A DNA stretch of 52,396 nucleotides from Bacillus sp. AFS006103 (lineage in GTDB: Bacteria > Bacillota > Bacilli > Bacillales > Cytobacillaceae). Positions 32,099 through 39,041 of the stretch are shown piece by piece. Position 1 is the stretch's first letter, and the number at the start of each line of letters is the position of its first letter. Both the position numbers and the translations under genes were made by a program. The stretch is taken from contig NTXX01000021.1 in assembly GCA_002559145.1 (NCBI GenBank), positions 1-52,396 of the forward strand, written 5' to 3'. The notes below the pieces were generated by a model. It was not told where the DNA came from and made no database searches. It saw only the letters and a list, made by a program, of their open reading frames with translations.

Positions 32099-32165
32099 TA
32101 CAACATAATTAAGGTTACAAGTTAACCTAAAGTAAATTTTTAAAAATTAAAAGGAGGAAAATCAA

Positions 32166-32576
32166 ATGGCTAAGAATACTAGTGAGACAATCAGTAGGGA
32201 AGAAGCAAGCCGGAAAGATGATACTACTTTTAAGAAACAAGAACAAGATTCATATCTGGAATTTGAAAACGACCAAGGTAACGAATCCAACTCTAGCAAT
32301 TTTGGTGGAGAGATGAGACAGCCTGGTAGTGAAACCGAGTCTAAGAATTCCTCCCAAGAACTGGGACAACAGGATAGACAAAACGAGTCTAGGAATTACG
32401 ATCAAGGGATGGGGCAACTAGGTGGACAGAACCAGGCTAGGAATGGTGATCAAGGGATGAGACAGCAAGGTGACGATCCCAATTCCAAGAATGACAAGTC
32501 AGAGTCTTATCAAGAGACTGGAAAACAGAGTAACAAATCAAAGTCTTCTAATCAGGAACCACGATCGGAACTATAA
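32166..32576 (+). CDS. Degenerate GsiB-like hydrophilic stress protein
   Basis: The protein has 136 residues and is extremely hydrophilic (Gln/Asn/Ser/Gly/Glu/Lys), with no hydrophobic core. The N-terminus ISREEASRKDDTTFKKQEQDSY aligns with the start of B. subtilis GsiB as I remember it (SREEAGRKGGETTSKNHDKEFY). The KGG repeats that define GsiB have decayed to units such as QGMGQLGGQNQARNGDQGMR. GsiB resembles plant LEA/desiccation proteins and is a sigma-B marker. After the stop TAA (32574-32576) the frame stays open for 16 more codons (to 32627), so the stop may be a recent truncation. AAGGAGG precedes the ATG. Confidence 0.7.
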   Translation: MAKNTSETISREEASRKDDTTFKKQEQDSYLEFENDQGNESNSSNFGGEMRQPGSETESKNSSQELGQQDRQNESRNYDQGMGQLGGQNQARNGDQGMRQQGDDPNSKNDKSESYQETGKQSNKSKSSNQEPRSEL

Positions 32577-32659
32577 GTCGGCCTAAATGGTGATGAAACG
32601 CCTAAAAAGCATGGTAACAACTACTAATCTTTAAAAATACAACTGAATGATAATGGTTA

Positions 32660-32683
32660 TGGCGAGTGAGTGATCACTCGTCA
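32660..32683 (+). terminator. Hairpin downstream of the GsiB-like gene
   Basis: TGGCGAGTGA and TCACTCGTCA form a 10-bp stem (one G-U pair) with a GTGA loop. The T tract is poor (TATTCCTGTT), so termination may be partial. Confidence 0.55.
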
Positions 32684-32701
32684 TATTCCTGTTATCAGTC
32701 C

Positions 32702-32735
32702 AAACAAAAGGAACGGCCCCCTATAGAGGGGCCGC
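32702..32735 (-). terminator. Terminator of the 70-residue protein gene
   Basis: CGGCCCC and GGGGCCG form a GC-rich stem. On the minus strand it is followed by TTCCTTTTGTTT. Confidence 0.82.
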
Positions 32736-32751
32736 TACTAAAATGCTTCAG

Positions 32752-32964
32752 TTATTGCTGTGGATCGGGGATCAGATTATCATCTTCCAGATGCTGACTC
32801 CCGGTTTTCATCTGATTCATTTCCTTGCCGAGTTTCTTCATTTCGTCTAAATCCCGGGCCATCGAACCATTATTGTTTTTGGCAACTGAATGGGATGAGG
32901 CACCATGTTTTTTTTCGACCGGCTTGGGATCCTTAAACAGTTGTTGCATATTCTTTTTATCCAT
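32752..32964 (-). CDS. Small hydrophilic protein, function unknown, sigma-B promoter
   Basis: The protein has 70 residues, charged and Lys/Asn/Gln-rich, with no membrane segment or Cys. The middle (ARDLDEMKKLGKEMNQMK) should form an amphipathic helix. I do not recognise the family. TAGGAGG precedes the ATG, a strong sigma-B-type promoter lies 60-85 nt upstream, and a terminator follows, so it is a well-delimited single-gene unit. Confidence 0.75.
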   Translation of the reverse strand: MDKKNMQQLFKDPKPVEKKHGASSHSVAKNNNGSMARDLDEMKKLGKEMNQMKTGSQHLEDDNLIPDPQQ

Positions 32965-33022
32965 AGCGTTTCCTCCTATTTGAAAAATTCCATTTCCCTG
33001 AAGATAGAGTTCTACCCCGTAT

Positions 33023-33047
33023 ATACCCCTTTTTTTTCGTTTGAAAC
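33023..33047 (-). promoter_or_regulatory. Candidate sigma-B promoter of the 70-residue protein gene
   Basis: On the minus strand: GTTTCA, 13 nt, GGGTAT. Confidence 0.75.
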
Positions 33048-33107
33048 ATGGAAGATATTAGGACTAAATATCTATGCCATTTTCTTCATTTTTTAACTTG
33101 CATAAAT

Positions 33108-33116
33108 TGGTATAAT
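33108..33116 (+). promoter_or_regulatory. Extended -10 sigma-A promoter of the rsb operon
   Basis: TGGTATAAT gives an extended -10 (TGN plus a perfect TATAAT). No good -35 is seen at 17 nt. It lies 54 nt before rsbR and would supply the basal transcription of the whole operon. Confidence 0.55.
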
Positions 33117-33169
33117 TTGAGATAACAAATAATTCTTCGAATTCCGAAGATATATTTAGGTGGGAAATA

Positions 33170-33997
33170 ATGAAAAAAGCAAACCAAATAGTAGAATATG
33201 TTCAAGCCAACAGGGAGCAAATTTTAAAAGAGTGGTCTGAGAAACTGATCCTTATGGATCAACAACGAGTAGTACCTGTGATATCAGAGAAAGTCTATAT
33301 CAATATTTGTAATGATTATATAAATTTACTCATTACTAGTTCTACCAATCAACAGAAAAATAGTGAAACCATGATCAGTGAGTTTACACAAAAAATAGTT
33401 CAACTCGGCTGGACATTAGGTTTTATTATGGATAGTTTAAGTGAATTTGGAAAAATTGTTTTCTTTCCGATGGCAGATAAGACTTCCGAAAAGGAACAAG
33501 TTGAATTTATTTTGGATTATGACAGATGGATTAGCCCGATCAACGTTGCCGTGTATAATCAGTATGCGGAAACTTGGCAAAGAACGGTATCCTTACAAAA
33601 AATTGCGCTTCAAGAGCTGTCTGCACCGCTTATCCCGATTTTTGAAAATATTACGATTATGCCGTTAGTGGGAACCATTGACACAGAAAGAGCAAAGTCG
33701 ATTATGGAAAATTTATTACAAGGGGTGGTTAAGCATCGCGCGGCAGTTGTGTTAATCGATATCACAGGAGTTCCTGTCGTCGACACGATGGTTGCCCACC
33801 ATATTATTCAGGCATCCGAAGCCGTAAGATTAGTCGGAGCAAAATGTATAATCGTTGGGATTCGTCCCGAGATTGCACAAACAATCGTTAATTTGGGAAT
33901 TAATTTAACTCAAGTCATGACAAAAAACAGCTTACAAAAAGGAATTGAGGCTGCCTTGGAAATGACGAATCGAAAGGTCATATCAACGGAGGAATAA
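33170..33997 (+). CDS. rsbR: RsbR, stressosome scaffold and sensor protein
   Basis: The protein has 275 residues. The N-terminal non-haem-globin-like helical domain (1-135) is joined by a helix to a STAS domain (about 150-270). Both conserved phosphothreonines are present, T172 (GTIDT) and T206 (PVVDT), each one residue off the B. subtilis RsbRA numbering (T171 and T205). With RsbS it forms the stressosome, which sequesters RsbT until environmental stress. It is the first gene of the operon, 2 nt before rsbS. AGGTGGG precedes the ATG. Confidence 0.95.
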   Translation: MKKANQIVEYVQANREQILKEWSEKLILMDQQRVVPVISEKVYINICNDYINLLITSSTNQQKNSETMISEFTQKIVQLGWTLGFIMDSLSEFGKIVFFPMADKTSEKEQVEFILDYDRWISPINVAVYNQYAETWQRTVSLQKIALQELSAPLIPIFENITIMPLVGTIDTERAKSIMENLLQGVVKHRAAVVLIDITGVPVVDTMVAHHIIQASEAVRLVGAKCIIVGIRPEIAQTIVNLGINLTQVMTKNSLQKGIEAALEMTNRKVISTEE

Positions 33998-33999
33998 TC

Positions 34000-34386
34000 A
34001 TGGTCGCTAGAATACCGATATTAAAGTTATATAACTGCCTGCTTATTTCGATTCAGTGGGAGCTTGATGATCAAACCGCTATCCAATTTCAAGAAGATTT
34101 GCTTTATAAAATCCATGAAACAGGAGCGAAAGGTGTCGTTATTGATTTAACGTCGATTGATGTGATTGATTCATTTATTGCAAAAGTACTGGGCGATGTG
34201 ATTAGTATGTCCAAATTGATGGGGGCAAAAGTAGTTTTAACAGGCATCCAACCGGCTGTAGCCATTACATTAGTTGAACTGGGAATCCATCTTCAAGAGG
34301 TGCTTACAGCACTAGATTTAGAAAAGGGGTTAGAAACACTACAACGGGAGTTGGGGGAGAAAGCATGGAGAACGAATCCTATGTGA
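34000..34386 (+). CDS. rsbS: RsbS, single-STAS-domain stressosome antagonist
   Basis: The protein has 128 residues and is a STAS domain alone. The RsbT phosphorylation site is S58 in the context DVIDSFIAK (B. subtilis Ser59). Unphosphorylated RsbS binds and holds RsbT; phosphorylation releases it. GGAGGA precedes the ATG. The end overlaps rsbT by 22 nt. Confidence 0.95.
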   Translation: MVARIPILKLYNCLLISIQWELDDQTAIQFQEDLLYKIHETGAKGVVIDLTSIDVIDSFIAKVLGDVISMSKLMGAKVVLTGIQPAVAITLVELGIHLQEVLTALDLEKGLETLQRELGEKAWRTNPM

Positions 34387-34766
34387 AAATTATTAGCGAA
34401 TGGGATATCGTTGCAGCTAGGCAACTAGGCAGAAATGTTGCCAAAGAGCTTGAATTTGGTACAGTTGACCAAGCAAGAATCACGACAGCGATTTCTGAGC
34501 TTGCGCGTAATATTTATTTATATGCAGGGCAAGGTGAAATACGGATTGAACGCATAAATGGACGTGATAAACGTGGTATAAAGGTGATCGCTGCTGATAA
34601 TGGACCGGGAATTCAGGATATTCGAAAAGTGATGGAAGATGGCTATTCTACATCAGGTGGGTTAGGAGCGGGATTACCGGGGGTTAAGCGCTTAATGGAC
34701 GAATTTGATATTACCTCTTCACTCGAGGAAGGGACGATTATTAAGACTGTAAAATGGACTCGTTAG
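34365..34766 (+). CDS. rsbT: RsbT, stressosome switch kinase
   Basis: The protein has 133 residues of the GHKL/HATPase type. ATP-site boxes are visible as [10 protein letters not shown] (N box), [10 protein letters not shown] (G1) and [15 protein letters not shown] (G2). It phosphorylates RsbR and RsbS, leaves the stressosome and activates the RsbU phosphatase. The start overlaps the end of rsbS. Confidence 0.95.
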   Translation: MENESYVKIISEWDIVAARQLGRNVAKELEFGTVDQARITTAISELARNIYLYAGQGEIRIERINGRDKRGIKVIAADNGPGIQDIRKVMEDGYSTSGGLGAGLPGVKRLMDEFDITSSLEEGTIIKTVKWTR

Positions 34767-34780
34767 GAGGAATCTTGCGT

Positions 34781-35779
34781 ATGGAAATTTTTAAATCAAG
34801 GTATCGACATTTGCTTCGCAGTTATCTGAAAGAATCATCCGAAAAAGCATTGTACCAAGCACAACTATTCAGTCGAAAGTCGATTTTACAGCAAATTTCT
34901 CCTGAGGAAATTATCAGTTTACATAGTGAAGCGTTGAAAGAAATTTTTCCAGATATTCAAGAGGAGGTCTTATTGTCCTTTGAATTTCTGTTAGAGGTGA
35001 TGGTCGACTATGGCTTAGCCTACCAGGAACATCAAAGCATGCGCGATCAACAGCTTGAAATAAAAACGGAAATTGAGATTGCGGCAAGCATTCAAGAAAA
35101 TTTACTGGAAACATCGATTCCTCAAATAGTCGATTTAGATATTGGGGCAACTAGTATTCCTGCCAAACAAATGAATGGCGATTTTTATCATTTTATTCAA
35201 GAGGGGCAAAGTATTCATATCGCCGTTGCAGATGTAATTGGTAAAGGAATTCCTGCAGCTATTTGTATGTCGATGATTAAGTATGCAATTGATAGTTTAC
35301 CGGAGTCCCGGAAAAGTCCTCACTTTGTTTTAGAAAGTATTAATAGAGTCGTAGAAGATAATCTCGAAGAAGGTATGTTTATTACCATGTTCTATGGGAT
35401 GTACGATACAGTGAACCATTCCTTCACCTACGGGGCAGCAGGGCATGAACAAGGATTCTATTATCATTCCGTTACGAATTCATTTGAGGATCTCGTGACA
35501 AAAGGTCTAGTATTAGGCGTGGACCGGAACTTTACCTATGAGCAGTATCAAAAACAAGTGGAACCAGGGGATATGATTGTCTTATTATCGGACGGAGTGA
35601 CGGAAGCAAGAACAGATGATGGTTTTATCGAACGTTCGGTGATAACGGACTTAATTGAAAAATATAAGCAATTAACCGCCCAAGAAATGGTTGAACAAAT
35701 TTATCGTGATTTGGAAAAGATGCAGAACTTTGAAATGAATGATGATTTTACGCTAATTATTTTTCGAAGAAAGGTTTAA
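34781..35779 (+). CDS. rsbU: RsbU, PP2C-type phosphatase activated by RsbT
   Basis: The protein has 332 residues from the ATG at 34781 (AGGAGG about 10 nt upstream). The N-terminal RsbT-binding helical domain (about 1-85) is followed by a PP2C/SpoIIE catalytic domain with metal ligands in NGDFYHF, VADVIGKGIPAAI, LLSDGVTEA and NDDFTLI. It dephosphorylates RsbV-P. Its stop codon is part of the -35 of the internal sigma-B promoter. Confidence 0.95.
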   Translation: MEIFKSRYRHLLRSYLKESSEKALYQAQLFSRKSILQQISPEEIISLHSEALKEIFPDIQEEVLLSFEFLLEVMVDYGLAYQEHQSMRDQQLEIKTEIEIAASIQENLLETSIPQIVDLDIGATSIPAKQMNGDFYHFIQEGQSIHIAVADVIGKGIPAAICMSMIKYAIDSLPESRKSPHFVLESINRVVEDNLEEGMFITMFYGMYDTVNHSFTYGAAGHEQGFYYHSVTNSFEDLVTKGLVLGVDRNFTYEQYQKQVEPGDMIVLLSDGVTEARTDDGFIERSVITDLIEKYKQLTAQEMVEQIYRDLEKMQNFEMNDDFTLIIFRRKV

Positions 35780-35799
35780 TCTTCCCCGGGTGCGGGTAA
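35774..35799 (+). promoter_or_regulatory. Autoregulatory sigma-B promoter upstream of rsbV
   Basis: A perfect -35 GTTTAA (35774-35779), 14 nt, GGGTAA (35794-35799). The -35 contains the rsbU stop TAA. This matches the known layout in which sigma-B transcribes rsbV-rsbW-sigB-rsbX from within the operon. Confidence 0.88.
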
Positions 35800-35837
35800 G
35801 TACATAAAAATAGATTACATTCCTGAGGTGATAATGA

Positions 35838-36182
35838 ATGGATTTAAAAGTGGACAAACAGCACAGTAATGGGAAAACATTCGTTTTTGTTGCAGGCGAA
35901 ATAGATGCATACACTGCACCAAAGCTACGAGAGGAATTATTACCACTTGCTGAGGAGCAAAACCAATCACTGATTGTCAGTTTAAAAGATGTGTCATACA
36001 TTGATAGTACTGGTCTGGGTGTATTTATTGGTTTATTCAAACTAATAATGAAAAATGATGGTGAATTAAAGCTAGTGGACTTGTCAGATCGCTTGGAACG
36101 ACTCTTTCAAATAACAGGTTTAAGCAACATCATTGATATTTCTACGAATTCAGAGGTGGGGTACAATGAAACAATTAGTTGA
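35838..36182 (+). CDS. rsbV: RsbV, anti-anti-sigma factor
   Basis: The protein has 114 residues and is a STAS domain. The phosphorylated Ser is S57 in YIDSTGLGV (B. subtilis Ser56). The dephosphorylated form binds RsbW and frees sigma-B. GAGGTGAT precedes the ATG. It overlaps rsbW by 17 nt. Confidence 0.96.
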   Translation: MDLKVDKQHSNGKTFVFVAGEIDAYTAPKLREELLPLAEEQNQSLIVSLKDVSYIDSTGLGVFIGLFKLIMKNDGELKLVDLSDRLERLFQITGLSNIIDISTNSEVGYNETIS

Positions 36183-36648
36183 CTATATTGAAGTGAAAAT
36201 GCCTGCAAAGCCAGAATATGTAGGGGTTATCAGATTAACGTTATCAGGAATTGCCGGCAGAATGGGGTATTCCTACGAGGAGATTGAAGATTTAAAGATT
36301 GCCGTCAGTGAGGCTTGTACGAATGCCGCCCAACATGCTTACAAAGAGGACGGCAGCGGTGAAACAATTGTTGGATTCGGTATTTATAATAACAAGCTGG
36401 AAATTATGATTTCCGATAGCGGCGAGAGTTTTAATTTTGAAGAAACAAGAAACAAACTTGGCCCATATTCCGCAGGAAGTACGACCGACCAACTGGTGGA
36501 GGGAGGGTTGGGTCTATATTTGATGGAAACGCTCATGGATGAAGTCCATGTATTTGATAATTCCGGAGTAACGGTCTTCATGGTGAAGTATTTAAGTGGG
36601 GAGCGTGCAGGTCATGACACAACCATTTCAAGCTATGAAGAGAACTAA
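36166..36648 (+). CDS. rsbW: RsbW, anti-sigma-B factor and RsbV kinase
   Basis: The protein has 160 residues from the ATG at 36166 (GAGGTGGGG upstream); the open frame extends upstream without a better site. It has a GHKL kinase fold with the N box SEACTNAAQHAY, ISDSGESF and the G2 segment EGGLGLYLMETLMDEV. It binds sigma-B when RsbV is phosphorylated. The end overlaps sigB by 35 nt, favouring balanced synthesis of factor and anti-factor. Confidence 0.96.
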   Translation: MKQLVDYIEVKMPAKPEYVGVIRLTLSGIAGRMGYSYEEIEDLKIAVSEACTNAAQHAYKEDGSGETIVGFGIYNNKLEIMISDSGESFNFEETRNKLGPYSAGSTTDQLVEGGLGLYLMETLMDEVHVFDNSGVTVFMVKYLSGERAGHDTTISSYEEN

Positions 36649-37411
36649 GGAAGAAATCAACGCCCTAATTAAAGACTTTCAGCTAAATGAGAGTAAGTCC
36701 GCTCAAGAAATATTAGTCGCCCACTATACTCCGCTGGTCGGAAGCCTGGTGATGAAATACTCAAAAGGCGGGAACTATCATGAGGATCTCATGCAAATCG
36801 GAATAGTCGGGCTATTGGGTGCGATAAGAAGATATGACCCCGAACTTGGAGCAGCCTTTGAAACATTTCTAATACCGACCGTTATTGGAGAAATCAAACG
36901 ATACTTAAGGGATAAAACCTGGGGAGTCCATGTCCCGAGACGGGTAAAGGAATTATGGACGAAAATAAAGATAGTTGTCGATGAACTGACCAATCAACAT
37001 CAAAGGTCACCAAAGATCCATGAAATTGCTGCGCATTTGGACGTTTCGGAAGAAGAAGTATTAGAAGCGATGGAAATGGGTAAAAGTTATCAAGCCGTAT
37101 CTGTGAATCGTTCGATTGAAACGGGCTCAGACGGCAGCACGGTTACAATTCTCGACACCATCGGATCGCATGATGATGGTTTCAAAAGAGTCGACCAAAG
37201 GCTCTTGCTTGAGAGTGTTTTGCATGTTCTGTCAGAACGTGAAATAGAAATTCTCAAGTTTACATTTATCGAGAATAAAAGTCAGAAAGAAACAGGCGAG
37301 TATTTGGGGATCTCTCAGATGCATGTATCTCGTCTTCAAAAAAAGGCGATTCAAAAACTAAGACAGGCACTAAACAAAGAGGATGCCAATACAGGAGTAA
37401 CAAATGCTTGA
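36614..37411 (+). CDS. sigB: RNA polymerase sigma factor SigB
   Basis: The protein has 265 residues. The start at 36614 (MTQPFQAMKRTKEE) matches the known SigB N-terminus. Region 2 (MKYSKGGNYHEDLMQIGIVGLLGAIRRYDP, then TFLIPTVIGEIKRYLRDKTWGVHVPRR), region 3 (about 115-175) and the region 4 helix-turn-helix (KSQKETGEYLGISQMHVSRLQKKA) are all intact. It is the general stress sigma factor that would read the promoters listed here. It overlaps rsbX by 8 nt. Confidence 0.97.
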   Translation: MTQPFQAMKRTKEEINALIKDFQLNESKSAQEILVAHYTPLVGSLVMKYSKGGNYHEDLMQIGIVGLLGAIRRYDPELGAAFETFLIPTVIGEIKRYLRDKTWGVHVPRRVKELWTKIKIVVDELTNQHQRSPKIHEIAAHLDVSEEEVLEAMEMGKSYQAVSVNRSIETGSDGSTVTILDTIGSHDDGFKRVDQRLLLESVLHVLSEREIEILKFTFIENKSQKETGEYLGISQMHVSRLQKKAIQKLRQALNKEDANTGVTNA

Positions 37412-38003
37412 AAGCCAATCAAATCAATATATTCAAACCTTAGTTTATCAGATTCAAAAGGAAGGTAATGTGTGTAACGGCGACAGCTTCTTTATTAAGT
37501 CAACGGATGATTACTTCATTTGTGCCGTTGCCGACGGTTTGGGAAGCGGGCTGTACGCACATGCCTCGTCTAACGCGATTCGGGAAGTGGTCGAACAATA
37601 CCATTATGAAGAGGTCGATGTATTAATCGATTATTGTAATAAAGTCCTTAAGGATAAAAGAGGTGCAACCGTCTCTCTTTTTAAGGTAGACTTTTTACTG
37701 AAAAAAATTACTTACAGCTCCGTAGGAAACATTCGCTTTGTCCTTTATTCGCCCTCAGGTCAATTTTTCAATCCAGTCCCTGTCTATGGATATCTATCCG
37801 GTAAGCCGCAAAAATATGGGATCGAAACGTTCACGTATGAAAAAGATGCGAAATTTATTATTCATACGGACGGGATTTATATTCCCGCCATTAAACAATT
37901 ATTATCAAGTATTCGGTCAATTGAAGAGATGTCAAATTATCTGGAAATCTATACCCATGAACGGAATGACGATTTAACCTATATTATCGGACAACTCTTT
38001 TAA
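37404..38003 (+). CDS. rsbX: RsbX, feedback phosphatase of the stressosome
   Basis: The protein has 199 residues and is a small PP2C-like phosphatase (CAVADGLGSGLYAHASSNAIREVVEQ, HTDGIY and ERNDDLTYIIGQLF). It removes phosphate from RsbS and RsbR and so resets the stressosome after stress. It is the last gene of the operon. AGGAGT precedes the ATG. A strong terminator follows. Confidence 0.94.
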   Translation: MLESQSNQYIQTLVYQIQKEGNVCNGDSFFIKSTDDYFICAVADGLGSGLYAHASSNAIREVVEQYHYEEVDVLIDYCNKVLKDKRGATVSLFKVDFLLKKITYSSVGNIRFVLYSPSGQFFNPVPVYGYLSGKPQKYGIETFTYEKDAKFIIHTDGIYIPAIKQLLSSIRSIEEMSNYLEIYTHERNDDLTYIIGQLF

Positions 38004-38020
38004 ACTACTATAATAAAAAG

Positions 38021-38080
38021 TAACAAAACACGTATCCAATCCGTTTTTTGGGGGTTTGGGGATACGTGTTTTGTTTTATT
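38021..38080 (+). terminator. Terminator of the rsb-sigB operon
   Basis: CAAAACACGTATCC and GGATACGTGTTTTG form a 14-bp perfect stem with a long T/G-rich loop, followed by TTTTATTTTATT. Confidence 0.92.
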
Positions 38081-38088
38081 TTATTGTG

Positions 38089-38340
38089 TTGCGGACAGTT
38101 CCTGTGGTAATTCAACGAGATTTGTCTGTAATAGCGCTTATTGCGGACAGTTCCCATGGTAATTCGGTGAGATTTGTCTGTAATAGCGCTTATTGCGGAC
38201 AGTTCCCATGGTAATTCGGTGAGATTTGTCCGTAAGGGCTTATTGCGGACAGCTCCCGTGGTATTTCAATGAGATTTGTCCGTAAGGGTGCTTATTGCGG
38301 ACAGCTCCCGTGGTATTTCAATGAGATTTGTCCGTAAGGG
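38089..38340. repeat. Five tandem units of 50-52 bp with inverted ends
   Basis: Units start at TTGCGGACA at 38089, 38141, 38193, 38243 and 38295. Each begins TTGCGGACAG and ends near TTTGTCCGTAA or TTTGTCTGTAA. The ends GCGGACA and TGTCCGT are complementary, so each unit can fold into a hairpin. The first three are more alike in the TAATAGCGCTTA linker; the last two share GCTCCCGTGGTATTTCAATG. No reading frame is kept. It lies between rsbX and dps. Confidence 0.88.
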
Positions 38341-38368
38341 TCCAAAGATGCTTTCTTATAAATTTTAA

Positions 38369-38399
38369 GGGTGTCAGCGTTAATGCTGGCACCCTTTTT
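38369..38399 (+). terminator. Second terminator, downstream of the repeat array
   Basis: GGGTGTCAGC and GCTGGCACCC form a 10-bp stem with one G-U, followed by TTTTT. The arms resemble the window's 13-mer (GGTGTCAG / CTGGCACC). It faces the end of the minus-strand dps gene. Confidence 0.8.
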
Positions 38400-38407
38400 C
38401 AAAACAT

Positions 38408-38866
38408 TTACTCTGCCAGATAGGCCTCGAGCATCCATCTGTGCTTTTCTAAGGACGTGCGAATCGCGATGAATAGATCGGCCGTCGGTTGGTCATCGTT
38501 GTCCTCGGCCTGGGTGATTCCGTCTGTCAGTTCGCTGCAGACGGTGTTAAAGTCATCAGCTAGTGACTTGATCATCCCCGCCGCGTTTTCGTCGCCTGCT
38601 GCTTCCTTAATCGAAGAAATCTGCAATTGTTCCTTTAAGGTAGCCGTAGGCAAAGCCCCTAGTGACAGCATTCTTTCAGCGATGGTATCAAGATGGAGCG
38701 CCGACTCCTTATACATTTCTTCAAATTTAGGATGCAGGGTGAAGAAATTTTCGCCTTTTACATACCAGTGGAAGTGGTGCAGCTTCATATAAAGAACTGA
38801 AAAATTAGCGACCTGGGTGTTGAGCGTCTCGGTTACTACACTGTTTTTATCTTTTACTTTTGCCAT
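38408..38866 (-). CDS. dps: Dps/MrgA-type ferritin-like DNA-protection protein
   Basis: The protein has 152 residues. The start at 38866 is chosen because GGAGG lies 8 nt upstream; the Met six bases earlier is only 2 nt from it. The Dps ferroxidase pattern is visible: LHHFHWYVKGENFFTLHPKFEEMY, then HLDTIAERMLSLGALP. Dps forms dodecamers that store iron and shield DNA. Dps and MrgA are close homologues with different regulators; the sigma-B promoter upstream favours Dps. Confidence 0.92.
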   Translation of the reverse strand: MAKVKDKNSVVTETLNTQVANFSVLYMKLHHFHWYVKGENFFTLHPKFEEMYKESALHLDTIAERMLSLGALPTATLKEQLQISSIKEAAGDENAAGMIKSLADDFNTVCSELTDGITQAEDNDDQPTADLFIAIRTSLEKHRWMLEAYLAE

Positions 38867-38909
38867 GTTCATTACCTCCGTTTAGTGGAATAGTGTGGAT
38901 ATCTATTCT

Positions 38910-38935
38910 TTACCCCGGTCTTCATCCGTTGAAAC
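38910..38935 (-). promoter_or_regulatory. Candidate sigma-B promoter of dps
   Basis: On the minus strand: GTTTCA, 14 nt, GGGTAA. It is divergent from the cls promoter (39 bp between -35 elements). Confidence 0.72.
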
Positions 38936-38973
38936 CATGAAAAGCATTTTTTTCAAAGATGTTTATTAACAGG

Positions 38974-38999
38974 ATTAACCTGAGCGTAAATCGGGTATT
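38974..38999 (+). promoter_or_regulatory. Candidate sigma-B promoter of cls
   Basis: GATTAA, 14 nt, GGGTAT, 43 nt before the start codon. A second GGGTAT (39009-39014) lacks a good -35. Confidence 0.6.
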
Positions 39000-39041
39000 A
39001 CCCTATAAGGGTATCTAGATAAGATTTTGGGGGAGATCGAC

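Noticed and set aside
33098..33116. TTGCAT as the -35 of the rsb promoter
   Set aside because: Only 7 nt separate it from TATAAT; an extended -10 promoter is more likely.
38369..38399. GGGTGTCAGC...GCTGGCACCC as a further copy of the 13-mer element
   Set aside because: The arms resemble the repeat, but the loop differs and a T tract follows, so it is better explained as a terminator.
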